Assembly (NCBI GenBank): GCA_943737045.1
Contig: CALSFV010000465.1
Span: 50,505-114,504 of the forward strand
DNA from: Parapristionchus giblindavisi
Taxonomy: Eukaryota > Nematoda > Chromadorea > Rhabditida > Diplogasteridae
Direction: 5' to 3'
DNA: 64,000 nt
The notes below the pieces were generated by a model. It was not told the DNA's origin and searched no databases. It worked only from the letters and a program-made list of their open reading frames with translations. Of the stretch, positions 1 through 13,200 are shown piece after piece (the first letter of the stretch is position 1; every line of letters starts with the position of its first letter). The translations under genes were made by a program, and so were the position numbers.

Positions 1-505
1 GATAGAGCGAATGAAGGAAATAAAGAGAAAGAGATGTCACAACATACAATCCATAACTCTGACACCTTCATGAATTCTAAACACATTACTTTCACTAATC
101 ATATTATTTTAATAAATCTATATTAATTTCCATTTTGATGGTTCTACTTTCATATCATACACAAGTTTATACTTCTTCTCTAAATAGATCAAAGATCAAA
201 CCCACATCCAACCTAATCTCAATCGTACAACCATCATAGATACACAAAAAGTGAACGGAGGAAACACAAAAAGGGATGAATAGACCTCGAACATAGAAGA
301 GATATACATTATAATATATCAATATAGATGAATGAATGAATGAATTAGATTATAGAGACACGTCTTCTAATAGATGAAGAAGAAAGAGAATAAGAATATG
401 AAAGGAACAAGTGACCACTTGAATACAAATATAATGAATAGACTGCAGAGAGAGAATGGAGAGGGAGAGAGAGAGAGAGAGAAAGAGAAAGAGAAAGAGA
501 GAGAG

Positions 506-556
<51 letters not shown>

Positions 557-834
557 AAGAGGGAGGATTAGAGAGGTAGACATATAGACTTCTCCATTGT
601 CAGTCTTCTTCTTCCTTCAATCTCTCGTTCCTTCATTGAATTGTCGCCCTCACTCTATCACAGAAGAACTCTATCGTTCTAATCAAGAGGGAGGGGAGGA
701 TAATAAGGGGAGGGAGGGAGGAGGATGCGCAGGTGTTGCATTCATTCCCTTCTCCTCTCTTGATCCCCTGAGGGCAAAGAGGCCAAGGGGAGTGGTCAGG
801 TTAAGCGATCAAGAAGAAGAAGAAGAAGTGATTG

Positions 835-876
<42 letters not shown>

Positions 877-3800
877 GAGGATGAGTAAGAAGGAGAGGGA
901 GAGATACAAAAGAGAGATAAAGATGATGATAGCAGATGATGACAATGATGATAGCTTCTCGACAAGAATCATGATCAAAGAGATGAGCACTGAAAGGGAG
1001 AAGGAGGGATAGAGGAAATAAGGATAGGGAGAGGGGATTTGTCGGAGAAAGGAAAGCCGAGAGAAGAAGAAAGGAATGAGGAGTGAATCAGAAAAGGAAG
1101 AAGAAGAAGAAGAGTCTCTCTCTCTATCCTTATGATGAAGAATATGAATATTAGTATTCCCCTCCAGTAGGAAATATGTAAATTGAACATTTGTATAGAG
1201 AGGGAACGAGATAATTAACTAAATGATAGATAAAAGAAGAAAAGGAACGAAATCTGAAACAAGATCAAGCTTGGAATAGAGAAACGGAACTAAATTAGAT
1301 GAACTAAACTCTCACTCCCCTTCTATCTCCTCCACCCCTCCCCCCCTCTCTCTCTCTCTCCCTCTCCCTCTCCCTATCTCTCTCTCCCTCTTCCCCTCCT
1401 CTCCTTCTCACTCTCCCTCTCCCTCTCCCCCATCCCCGACTACTCTGACATCTCTCTATCACATTCACTCTATCAACTATTCATTGTACATTCTCGTATT
1501 CTCTAATCCTTCTTCTTCTTCACTCATTAATTATCGTTTCTATCCTTCAAGTGCATTAGAGATAGCGTGAAGACAGCAGATAAATGAGAGAGGGAGAGAG
1601 AGAGACGTCAAGTCATTCATTCATTCATTCATCTATCTACCACATCACGACTAGGACACTTCATTTTATCAGGTATAACCAATCTCTACTTTCAATACCC
1701 ACAGAAAAAATGAATTGAACAAATTCTCAAACCAAGTGATCGACAATCATGTAATATCCTATCTAAATATCAATCAATGGTCTCTCTAAATTAATAAAAC
1801 TTCAATTAAAGATCATAATACCCATACTAATCTCTCCTAATTAGAGTACCAATACAGAGTGCCTTATAATAGTTAGACCACACCCTCTCAGGTTACATCT
1901 TGAACGTAGAAGGCGATTGAGAAAGAGAGAGATGTAGATGTGGCAAAACAGACCCTATTTCAGCCCCTTTAAGATATTGTCGACTCTCTCCAGTTATGAT
2001 TGATCTTTGAACTTTATACATATCATACTCGGATGAGTGAAACAAAGAGACGTATTAAGCAGATAAATTAACAGAGAATGAGAGGGAGAGAGAGAAGGAG
2101 AGGTAGAGAAAGAAGGAGAGGGAGAGAGTTATGATAGGGGGAACCGGTAGATGATAATGGCTTCAAGCGAAGAAGACGAAGAATAAGAAGTATACGAGTA
2201 TAAGAGGAGATTTAGCAAAAGTAATCATTCAAAAAAAGTAAGTGAACTACTGAAGAGATATAGTTGTGGTGGTCGTATAAGTAGATGGAGAAACAGAAAA
2301 GATGAGGGTTAAAGAATAAGAATATGGGGAGTAGTTGTAAATGTGAATTGTTCACTTTGGAAAGAGAGGAGAGGAGAGAGAGAGGGGGAAAGAGAGAAGA
2401 GGAGAGAGAGACAGTCAAGACACATATGAATGAACACGTCAAAGTTACTTAAAAGGGAGAGGGAGAGGGTATTGAACAAGTAAGTGGGTGGAGTCCCATT
2501 TCGTTTACTATCTACCTCCATCTAAATACTAATATATATTGACAAGAACGATGAACTGACAAGAGATCAAAGATCAGAATCGAAAGATCAAAGATCAAAG
2601 ATCAAAGGACTGACTATCAGTGAAGAGCACAGAGTGATAGACAGATGAGATGTACACGACTGATAATGAGAATAGAGAGAGGGAGGGGAGACATAGCTGC
2701 AGAGGAAGAAGATGAATCACGCCTGAGGGAGTCTCTCCCTCTCCCTCTCCCTCTCCCTCTATCTAGTATGATAGAGAGAGATGGAGAGGGAGAGATAACA
2801 GAGAGATATAGGGTTAGCCCTCCTTCGTCTAAAAAGTAGTAGTAGTAGTACTAGAGTATACAAATGATGTCAAGAGAGAGACAAAGATCAAAGATCAATC
2901 GGAAATGAAGCAATGAATATAGAATTGAATTGGAGATCCTCTTTCGCTCTCTTTATACTCATCATACTTACTCTTCTCCCTCTCCCTCTCCCCCTCACTC
3001 AATCAACACGATATACATACATATGAGCAGTATCTGAATAGGACGAATGAGGAGAAGAAGAGGGAGAGGGAGAGGGAGAGGCCTAGAGGTAGAGAAGGAG
3101 AGGGAGAAGAGACATACTTATACAATGGGAAGATATTCTTCTTCTTCTTCTTCTTCTCTCAATAGAATAGGACTGAGAAATGAACTAAGAAGAGAAGAAG
3201 AAGAAAGAGATGGATGGAGTGGAGATAGAAGACATACTCATTAGTTCATGTATTCAATACACAATTGAAGGAGAGGGAGAGGCAGAGGGAGAGGGAGGGA
3301 GAGGGAGATAGAGAGAGGGAGAGGAGAGAGAGGGAAAGAGAGAGGGAGAAAGAGAGGGATGAAACAAGCGAACATCAATATGTCAGTGATTATGATTCAA
3401 ACATTGAAAATGGAAATAACTCCGAGTAGAGAACAGAACCGCATACTGATTCATTCTACACACAGAAATATACGGAGAAACATAATACGAAGAGATCAAA
3501 GATCACACTACCGTACTCCTCACAAAGGGAACACAGTAGTGTAAAAGAGAGGGAATGAATAAGGACAAATCAATCAATGATTCTGATTGTCAAAATAGAA
3601 ATGAGAGAGAGACCGGAATAGAGACCGTCTATAATCAATCTCTCTCTCTCATTCATCGAAGGTCTAAGAACAACAATGGAACGGATGGAGAGGGAGAAGA
3701 GAGATAGAGAGAGAAGGGGAAGGGATACATTCAGTGACAGTCTCATCTCTTCTCTCGAATCTCTCTAATCGAATGATCACATATGACCCTAAATCTGTCC

Positions 3801-4804
3801 CTAGAGGGAGAGATTCAAGAAGGAGAGGGAGAGATCCAAGAGGGAGAGGGAGGCGAGGGATGGTTACTCATTGTCAAAGCACCTGTCAGCAGACAAATGA
3901 ACACAGACAGTTCAATGAGAGTGAGAGAGATACATCTCTACGTTGATCTCTCTACTCATCTCCTCCTTCTCCCTCTACCTCTTTCCCTCTCCCTCTCTCC
4001 ATCAATCACAGTTATTCCTCTCTGTCCTCTCAACAGTAATCATGTATACATGGATATTCTAGCATCAATCAGAGCATAGAGAATGACTAGAGAGAGAAAG
4101 AGATGATAGATATAGATGTTTCTCTCTCTCTCTCCTCCTCTCTGTAGTAGTAGGAAGAGGAGCAGACAATTTATGTTTTCCCACACAAGGAGTGTAGTAA
4201 GCATAGTAGTTGATGGAGAGAGAGAGAGAGGAAAGTGACCAACAAGGGAAGAGGGAGAGAAGGAGAGAGAATAAGGAGAGGGAGAGATTCTCTCTCAGAT
4301 TGACTTCCTCTTCATACATTCATTCATTTATTCTTCCCTCACTTCCCACGATTCTTCTTCTTCTCCTACTTCTTATAGTAAAAGGAATAAGGAAAATGAA
4401 AAGTGGGCGGAGTCAAAGAATAAAGTGAACCAATCTATGTATATATGGCATATGAAGCTTATGAACACCAGACTGAATGAACAATAAGAAGAATAAGAGG
4501 AGAGGGAGAGGAAAAAAAGTGTTCTCCATATTGTTTATTTCATTCAACTCACTATTAATTCAGCTCATTTAATTAGTCCATCGAGACTACTACTATACAC
4601 TACATTGTGAAAAGACTATTCATGAAACACTGATCAAGAGATCAAAGATCAATCACATCCACAGATATCAAAGATCAGTCTAGACATGAGAGATCTACAA
4701 AAAACGAGGATGAATAGAGATGAGAGAGTGAGACGGGAAAGAAGTGCTCACTGATCAATCATTCATCATCATCCTCTTCTGTTGTGAGTGAAGTGAAGGA
4801 GGAA
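1..4804. repeat. Purine-rich low-complexity region, no gene seen
   Basis: The plus strand is dominated by GA, GAGAGG and GGGAGA tracts, e.g. near 468-553, 835-880, 2,340-2,410, 3,050-3,110, 3,270-3,357 and 4,216-4,290, with a few CT-rich blocks (1,316-1,430; 3,955-4,010). Scattered GATCAAAGATC motifs occur, e.g. near 2,565-2,608 and 4,640-4,680. Open frames here encode only Ser/Leu/Phe or Arg/Glu/Gly runs generated by the repeats, so none is called as a gene. The region may belong to the very long intron of the DIP2-like gene that starts at 14,439 on the minus strand; that is inference. Confidence 0.7.
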
Positions 4805-6494
4805 CTCTGGTTTTTTTCTCCCAGTGGGGCCCCAGAAAAAGTGGGCGTGGTTTTGCTCCCCCACTGGTTTCCCAGGACAAGAGAGTGCTCTAAAGATGAC
4901 AGATTGGGCGCATTTCTCCCCACTGGTCCCCCAGTAAATCTCCCACTGGTCCCCCAGTAAATCTCCCACTGGTCCCCCAGACAAAACCATGCGACCACGA
5001 GTATGAAACTGCGCGCTCGTCATACATTTGACAAAGTGTGCTATTCATTGGACGCGCTGCGGCTCTTATCGTGAGCGTTGCGTTCGGCGTCTTTTAAATT
5101 TTTTTCTTATTTATATGTTTTATTTTACCAATTCTATGAAATAAGTATAATTTCATTTAAGTTCAATAGGGCAATATACCGACGCGTAGTCGAGATCAAC
5201 GGATGATGAACCGGAGAAAGGTATATTTTTCTATTTAACTATTCCTCAAGTTAATTTTTTTTAGAGTTGGAACAACACTTGGAGGACTGAATGTTCAAAT
5301 ATATTTCGCCAATGGGTTTGCATGGTCACTTATTTACTGAATTGTTTTATAGAAATATTAACTACTTTGTAGTTTTCCAAAGTTATGCGTATCTTACTCT
5401 ATAAATGCAATGCTAGCTAATTAATTCTAATTTCAGCAAGTCCAGCGTTAACTTTTTCGCTTCATGGGCATAGTGCAGCCAGCCAACTGAATATTGTGAG
5501 TTCTTCCACTTGTTCCTTTATGATCCTAGTTATTTTGCTACCGATTAAATTGCATGCTAAGAAAAAAATTGCTCATGAGCATTCGTTTCCTTGACCTCTA
5601 ACGAATGGTATTCCACTCATAGATCCATTCATACCTTCTGGCAGCTCTACTCCGATTGAGTGCTCTTGCAACGAGTGAAAAAAAAGAACACGCGTTTTTC
5701 TAAGCCATGTGTGGACGAAAATCGATAACTGATGTATCGTTGAAATCAGCTTAACAAAGTCTTTGTAATCACAATGCACAATTCGTATAGGATTATTAAT
5801 AGTCAGGTTAAATAGATTGAAACGGATGACGAATTGGAAGATTGTTATTTAAAAAAATCAATACTTTTCAGTTGGTATGGAAAGAGCAAGATGTGAGGGA
5901 GTCGTCAAGTTTATGACTTAGAAGAATGTTCAGCATAATTCATTCAACGGATCAATGAATCAGAAGGATATTAAGAAGATGACCAGCTAAGAGGATTAAG
6001 TGGTCTTTGATCACTAGTTTCTGTCCTTTGATCTCTTTCTATGCTACAACAGTATCTTTTTTTAAATGTTATGTAATGATTATCGATTGTTGTATGCCCC
6101 TCCTCTAATCTTTCAATATATTCAGACCGACAAAACGAACAAACTTTTGGTCCCCTAGTCCCTTTGAGATTTCACATTTACAAGCTCTAGATTAGTAAGT
6201 AATGTAATAGTTACTTTGTTGAGTTAGTTATGCTATTTTATTATTGTTTATTAATTCGAATGTATTCGTATCGTCCATACTTGGATAAACAGTCATTTCA
6301 GTATAACCCTCTTCTCTACAATATCACAGTGCAAGACCACGCCCACTCCCCCACTGGGGCACTAAATTTTCTCCCACTGGTCCCCCAGTGCCTCTCCCCT
6401 TCTCAGTGGTCCCCCAGTAAATCTCCCACTGGTCCCCTTGCTCCATCCCCACTGGGAAATCTACTGGGGGACCAGTGGGAAATAAAAACCAGAG
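4805..6494. mobile_element. Inverted-repeat DNA element with 23-bp subterminal repeats
   Basis: The two ends are related in inverted orientation: the left end begins CTCTGGTTTTTTTCTCCCAG and the right end, read on the minus strand, begins CTCTGGTTTTTATTTCCCAC. Just inside each end lie multiple copies of CCCACTGGTCCCCCAGT; on the left three copies are in perfect tandem with a 23-bp period (4,919-4,980), and on the right they occur in both orientations (6,345-6,480). The interior (about 5,040-6,300) is AT-rich, unlike the GA-rich surroundings, and no convincing transposase is visible. Terminal plus subterminal repeats suggest a non-autonomous DNA transposon. No clear target-site duplication was found. 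Confidence 0.6.
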
Positions 6495-9400
6495 AATGTG
6501 TGGAGTATCATACCATCAGGATTTCCCCTTAGAGACGATGACCACATGAAGCACTAAGTCAACGATCAGAGATCAAAGATCAAGGTTCAAATAACAATAA
6601 GTGTAACAAATAACCAAGTAGGTGGAATCTGCGATCAGAAGACAAGGAAAAGGGGGGCGTCGATGGAGCTAATGACTCCGATGAGTGTATTGCTATCGAG
6701 AATGAACGACTGCTTTTTCTTCTTCTTAAGAAAGTAAAACGAGATGAAGATAAAGAAGAAGCAGTAGCTGTCGGTGGCAGAAGCAAAAAGAACATATCTC
6801 ACAGGAGGAGAGGGAGAGGGAGAACATAGAGGTAGAGGGAGAAGGAGAGGTAGAGGGATGGATAGATCCTAGAGGTAGAGGTAGAGGTAGGGAGAGGGAG
6901 AACATAGAGGGAGAGGGAGAAGAGAAGGAGAGGAAGGGGGAGAGACTTCTATTCAGTGTGACTATGGCAGTGAGTGTGTGGATGTGATATGTTGTAAGAC
7001 TTTGCCTTCTTCCATTCACTTTTCAATTTGTATAGAGAGAGAATAAATCAATCCTCTCTCTATCTCTTCATTCACTCATTATCTTATCTATACTCCCACA
7101 AGACCCTTCATACTCTCAATCCCGAAAGATCAATCGGTAAAAAGTTTTCCACTTTGAATTCTCTCTGCCCGTCTGGCTTTTAAAGGAGTGTGGTTGAGAA
7201 CTACCGAGAGTTGTAATTCTTTGCACCGGACGCTCGTTATCAATGTCATCTAATGAAGCAATTATTAGAGGCGCCAGGAGCACCTTCCACCGTATTAACT
7301 GATTGACAGAAGCAATTAAATGTAATCATGGACCGGAAATGCGTCATCGGACTGATTACAAGTGCCCACCATCCACAATGATCACAGCAACAACTGATGG
7401 AGGTGAGTAATCTCGTACTCTCTTGTGGATATACTCAATGGAAACAAAGATCTTATTCTGTTATTGACGAGTACTCTTCATCATTAATATCCCTCTCTCC
7501 GCATATCTTCCATCAAATGATGAAAACATTCAGAGATTATACACAATCTGCACAGATATCGTGAGAATGACTCAACACGAACAGTAGTATTGACACGAAC
7601 ATTACTACTACTGTAGTCCAATCTTTTCATACCAACATCCTAATACACACGATATTCACATAGAATATGAGAGTATGAAGAAGGAAGGAATGAGAGAATA
7701 TCAAAGAATCAAAGATATCATCGACTACACACGGATGGTATGTAGATAGATGAATCCTGATCGAAATAGGAGAAAAGAAGAGAATGGAAATATAGATAGA
7801 TAGAGAAAGAGATACAACGACATCAATAAACATCAGAGATGTCCACCATCATATCAATCATACAACTACATGAACTGATCGAGAAATGGCAAAAGAGAAG
7901 AATAATCTCATAGGGGAATTTATTCTTTGTATCTCTCCTCTCCTCTCAACTTCTCCATCTCTCTCTCTCAACTTCTCCATCTCTCTCTCTCTCTCTCTCT
8001 CCCTCCCTCTCTCCTACTTCTCCTCTCTCGCCCTCCCTCCCTCTATCAATCTCTTCTCTTCTCTCCCTCATCGTATTCCATCTGGATACAGTCTCGTGAA
8101 AGAAGGAGGTGTGACACACCTCCATCCCATACAAATACACTCCCTCCTCCATCTTGGAATAGAAAGAATGAGAGAGAGAGAAATTCCGAATTCGTGTGTA
8201 CGTAATGAAGTATTCGAACGGGGAAAGAGGGAAGGGTGTGGAGGGGAAGGAAATCATAAGCATAATCAAGAGAAGAATGAATGAATCATTCTGACCACTT
8301 TACTCGAGGCATATTCTGAATATGTACTAACTTGGTCCTCAATATGCCTGCACAATCTAACGATAGAATGAATCCACACTTCGTACTCTTCGACTTCTCA
8401 TAAAATGCACACGAAGGTGATGGATGGGAGTGTCCATTCGCATGGACCATCCTCAACTACTATCATCATCATGAAGTCATCATGGATACTATATTGAGGA
8501 GTGTCAGTGTGTGTACACTCTCCCCTTCTCATCTCTCATATCCAATGACTCTTCTCACAAATAAATAATATATATCATACGATATCACTAACACGAGCAG
8601 TAGATAACTAATATAAAGGTTACTGTAAATGTATTCTATGAATAGAAAGATACAGTAGGATAGAGTGGATAAGTCCCTCGTGATAGTGTCATTCAAATAT
8701 GAACTAATACTATGTGTCATGAGAGATGATTATGATGAGCAGAAGAAGAAGAGGAAAGAATACAAAGAACATGAATGATAGAATGGAGAAGAGTGACAAG
8801 GATCAAGAACATACACTATCATCTCTCTCTCCCTCTGCACAATCTGGAGGAGAAGGAGAGGGAGAGGGAGAGGGAGAGGGAGAGGGAGAGGGAGAGGGAG
8901 AGGGAGAGGGAGAGATAACATGTAACAAGTGACACCTTCTTCTTCATCGTGGAGAGATTAAACGAGAAAGAAAGCGTCAATCTCTTCAAAATGGTCAATG
9001 TGAAGAAGATAGAAATAGAGAAGATACGAGATGATTTTTGATCTTTCATGAATGAGCTACAGAAATCACGATGAATCCAAAATGATCTTTGATCTTTCTT
9101 CTACAGTACACTGATAAGAAGAGTTCTGTGATAACAAGAACACATCCTCTGAGTCAACACTTGAGAAATCATGACAAAGGGCAACAACAATAACTACATG
9201 AACAAAGAATTCAAATAATCTTTGATCAACGGAACTCTCTCTCTCTCTCTCTATTAGAGAATGAAGAGTTCTAAACTGGGATGAAGAGGAAATTGATAGG
9301 ATGGATGAAAAGGAAGAAGAAGAAGAAGAGGACACTCCTCTTAAGAAACAAACGAAACGGAGGGAGTGGACAGAGGGAGAGGGAGAAGAAACGTTCAAAC

Positions 9401-10695
9401 TTCTACTGCTTCTGTCTCCCCCTCGATTCATCTATATTACGTACTATAGTCTACTAACCATACGATCACCAATAGATAGATTGATAAGTGCATTTGGAAC
9501 ATTTCCAACGGTAAGTTGAGCGAGTTATAAGAAAAGTATCGGAGAATGTCGGATAAATGGAGAAGATATGAACGAGACGAAACAAGAACGATGCAGGAAG
9601 AATGACCATCTATCAAAAGAATCACAGGAGTTGCATATTCCAAATAAATAAAATATATCGATAATAAGAGAGTAATCTGAGAATATCAAATAAGTAATGA
9701 TGAGAAATGATATTATGGAAGATATGAAACTGGAAAGATGAGGGTTGATGATGAAGTCAAATGTACTCATGGAATGACAATGAGATGGAAGGATGAAGAT
9801 GGAGGAGAGGGAGAGGAGAGAGGGAGAGGGAGAGGGAGAGGGAGAGGGAGAGGGAGAGGAGATTCTAGAGGGAGAATGAGACGGAATGAGGGTTTGATTA
9901 CTCTTTTTTTAGTTCCTCAGATGAGTTGGATGCCCTCTTCTTCTTCCCTTCCATCTATACGATCATCAACCATGTCCTTTCAATGAATCGACAATGAAGA
10001 CGAGGAAAGTTCAAAGATCAGAGATCAAAGATCACCTTCATATATATCCATAATGATCAATTAGCTCCTTTTTACATCATAACATCATTTTTGGCGATCC
10101 GTCAGAAGTATCAAAAAAGAGACGAGAGAAAGTGTGATCAAGGTATCGTGGTACATGAATTCAACTGGACGAGTTGCACTCTTGAAAGAGAGAGAAGCAG
10201 AGAGAAAGAGGGACTACAGAGATTCCAAGATGAGAATGGAGAGAGAGGAGGATGAGAAGAGATGGATGAAGGTAGAGTATGATGATGGATGTGATTGGAA
10301 TGGATGAATTACTTCCTTCAGTAGCTAAAGTACAATATTAGACAGACATAACAATGAGAATGGGAAGAATGGAGTCATCGACAGGAATAAGATATCAGAA
10401 TGAAGTTTTTTTAGTAATGGAATGAACTAGTCAGAGGGAATGGAGGTAGAAGAGGATAGAGAGAACTACGGTGTAACTTGGTTGATTCAGGTTCACAAAA
10501 GGATAGAAATGATGGTTCGGAGATCTACCTTGATTCCTCTAATTCTTAGCGGGCATAAATGATTCAGAATTCAAAGTAGGTATACTTATATGTGAATAGA
10601 GTTGGAGATCAAAAAGATGCTATAATGAAACTGTTTCCAGAAGTAAAGATTCAGATTAAACATAGATAGAGAGTAGGAAAAAGAGAATGAGTAAG
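6495..10695. repeat. GA-rich low-complexity region with small complex islands
   Basis: Tracts of GAGAGG-type repeat (6,800-6,930; 8,848-8,915; 9,800-9,860) and CT repeat (7,950-8,060) alternate with AT-rich sequence. The longest uninterrupted run, about 8,848-8,915, is a perfect GGGAGA hexamer array. A non-repetitive island at about 7,120-7,460 has normal base composition but no ORF longer than about 20 codons. No gene is supported. Confidence 0.6.
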
Positions 10696-10703
10696 TAGTA
10701 CAT

Positions 10704-10752
10704 CAGGGCTGTTCGGAAAAATTCTATCGTAAAATCAGAATTCCCAGCCCTG
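10704..10752. mobile_element. 49-bp micro-MITE with 8-bp target-site duplication
   Basis: The element starts CAGGGCTG and ends with its exact inverse CAGCCCTG. It is flanked on both sides by the identical octamer TAGTACAT (10,696-10,703 and 10,753-10,760). An 8-bp duplication with a CAG-starting terminal repeat is the signature of hAT-superfamily transposition. At 49 bp it is too small to code for anything and would be mobilised in trans. Confidence 0.75.
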
Positions 10753-10939
10753 TAGTACATGTCTAGTATGAAGAACAGAAAATATCTAAAGGTAACGAGG
10801 TAGAGGAATAGAGTTGAGTAGATGATCGAAATGATTGACAGATTGGGATGGAGGAATAGGAAAAGTGTGGAGGGGACAATATGTACATAGTAATACAGAA
10901 GGAGAAGAAGAAGGGATCAACAGGTACAATATACAGGAG

Positions 10940-11045
10940 ATGGAGAAGGAGGGAGAGGGAGAGGGAGAGGGAGTGGGAGTGGGAGAGGGAGAAGGAGAGA
11001 GAGAGAGAGAGAGGGAGAAGAGGGAGAAGAAGGAGAGGGAGAGAT
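10940..11045. repeat. GGGAGA/GGGAGT hexamer tract
   Basis: About 100 bp of near-perfect purine hexamer repeat on the plus strand, open in several frames on both strands. It lies in the presumed long intron of the DIP2-like gene. Confidence 0.8.
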
Positions 11046-11272
11046 ATAGACTGCACTCCCTCTTCTTCTTGTAGTTAAACAGAATGAATAGAGAGAGAGA
11101 ACAAAAACACTTCAATCGACCACCTTCGTCATGATACACTATACTAGTGAAACAATCATTGAGCATCAATTAACACACACTACCGTAATCCTATCTTCTA
11201 CCCATCTACAGTAATTCAATTCTGATTCCACATACCCTTAATAATCAATCAATAAATCAATAGTTACAGTAC

Positions 11273-13151
11273 CTGAATCCTTAATAGTCCTCCTTCTAGT
11301 CCCTCCTCCTCCTCCTACAGTACTCCCTCCTCTATCAATCGATACTCCAGTTCTATTTCTCTTAATTGGTTGTAACATCTTCGGTCTTTCCCTTCTACCC
11401 TCTGCATATTCCGCAAGTGCTGCCTGCACGGCCTCTGTACGAATCTCTGAAAGCAATTAGAGATACAAGGACTACGGTAGGAGATGAAAAATATTATCGA
11501 TTGGTTCATCTGCCAAATACCCGCTTAATACAGAACCACGCGCCTTACGTGTCTATACCGTCATGTAAAGTAGCGTTAAGGTTTTAGGCACGTAAGGCAA
11601 ATGCATTACAAGTTATTATAGGTTAGACTGTCATCTAAATGTGTATCTTTATCCTGTCCAATTCACGTTTCATACACAAATTAACAACAGATATTTCGTC
11701 GAAATAGTAATAAAGTCCAGCATTTTTTACTTGAAAAAACATAATATAATATTGAGAACCTTCTAACTAACGATTCTAAACTCGTTCTCAAAACCCATTC
11801 ATCCATGTAAAAACAGAGTGAAACTGTCTTCACTGTCTTCTCATCATTCATTTCATTTCTTCTCATTCAAATAACTACTTCAATCATACTCAACCTTTTA
11901 CATTCATCATCTCTTTCAACCCCGTCTCAAGGGCCATCGACAAAAATATAAATTGAACTGATCAATCGATAATTGTTAATCAATCAATAATTCGCCAATA
12001 TCTGTCCTCTTTAACTAATCAATATAACATTAACAGTAACTTTAAACCAATTCAATCAATAAATATTCAATATACAGTACCCGAATGATATCGTCCCTCA
12101 TCTCGAGTGAGTCTTCTCTGTGCTCTTCTACTTGCCCGTGTAGTGGGACTAGCCTGTACTGATTTGAGTGAATCTGAAATGGAGAAGAATATCAACTACA
12201 AAGAAGAAGATGAATAACCCATTGTTGAATACTATCTACCACCAGTCATATTCATGTTTAACACTTTGTCTATCATCGATACAGATGAGTGATTTTCGTT
12301 AGGAAGGATAATTATAATAATCCCTATCACATCCTCGTTCAATAGTTCACATCTTTGGATTGACAATAAGATAGTCCACATAACTAGTACTGAAAGTCTT
12401 CAATGTACTTCGGCAATATCCATAACATTTTAAAAAAAGAAGTTACAAGGTAAAGAAGAATAAGTCATTGTTTATCATAACCACCAGTCATATTCATGTT
12501 GCAAAATTCGACTATCAACGATTCGCACATGGGGTGACTAATTTCCTTTTTGCCGGATCATCAAATACTCGGAATACTATCCTGTATTACAATCGCACTC
12601 TTTACACTCTAGTTAACATGCTTAGAGATAAATGAAAAAGGAGATATTTCACAAAGTTGAAATTAAAGTTTTAAATTCAACAATCCATCACTACTATCTA
12701 ATGAGTGATGTCTTCTCAACAATAGACGGTACCGGTTGAAAATCGATGTGAATATATCGTTAAAATTTTCGTCGGACCCGTCTAATTGTGAGTTTCGCTG
12801 GCTATTGAGGCGGAAACTCTGGATAAACTACTTTATACAAAAGAACAACACATATATTGATAACTAAGCTAATCTTACTGTACAATTTTACAGTTATTAT
12901 ATGGTCATACATGCAATAGATCAACCCGACATATCCACGTTTCACTACCCCAATTAAGCCATCCACTTCTACATCTAGACCGTTACAAAGGGAAATGGAT
13001 GAACAGACAAAATAAGTACGTGTCTTGACTATAATACACACTATCTATGATTCAAAATGCACTTCTTCATTCAATTCTCCATTCTGATAATGGAATCCCT
13101 CATCAATTGGAGATTCATCCAATTGAATCGGATCGAGACACAGTGCAACCA

Positions 13152-13200
<49 letters not shown>

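Noticed and set aside
8819..9049. Ser/Leu-repeat ORFs near 8.8-9.0 kb and similar frames at 22.2-22.7, 38.4-38.9, 40.5-40.9 and 56.0-56.3 kb
   Set aside because: All are produced by GA/CT simple repeats.
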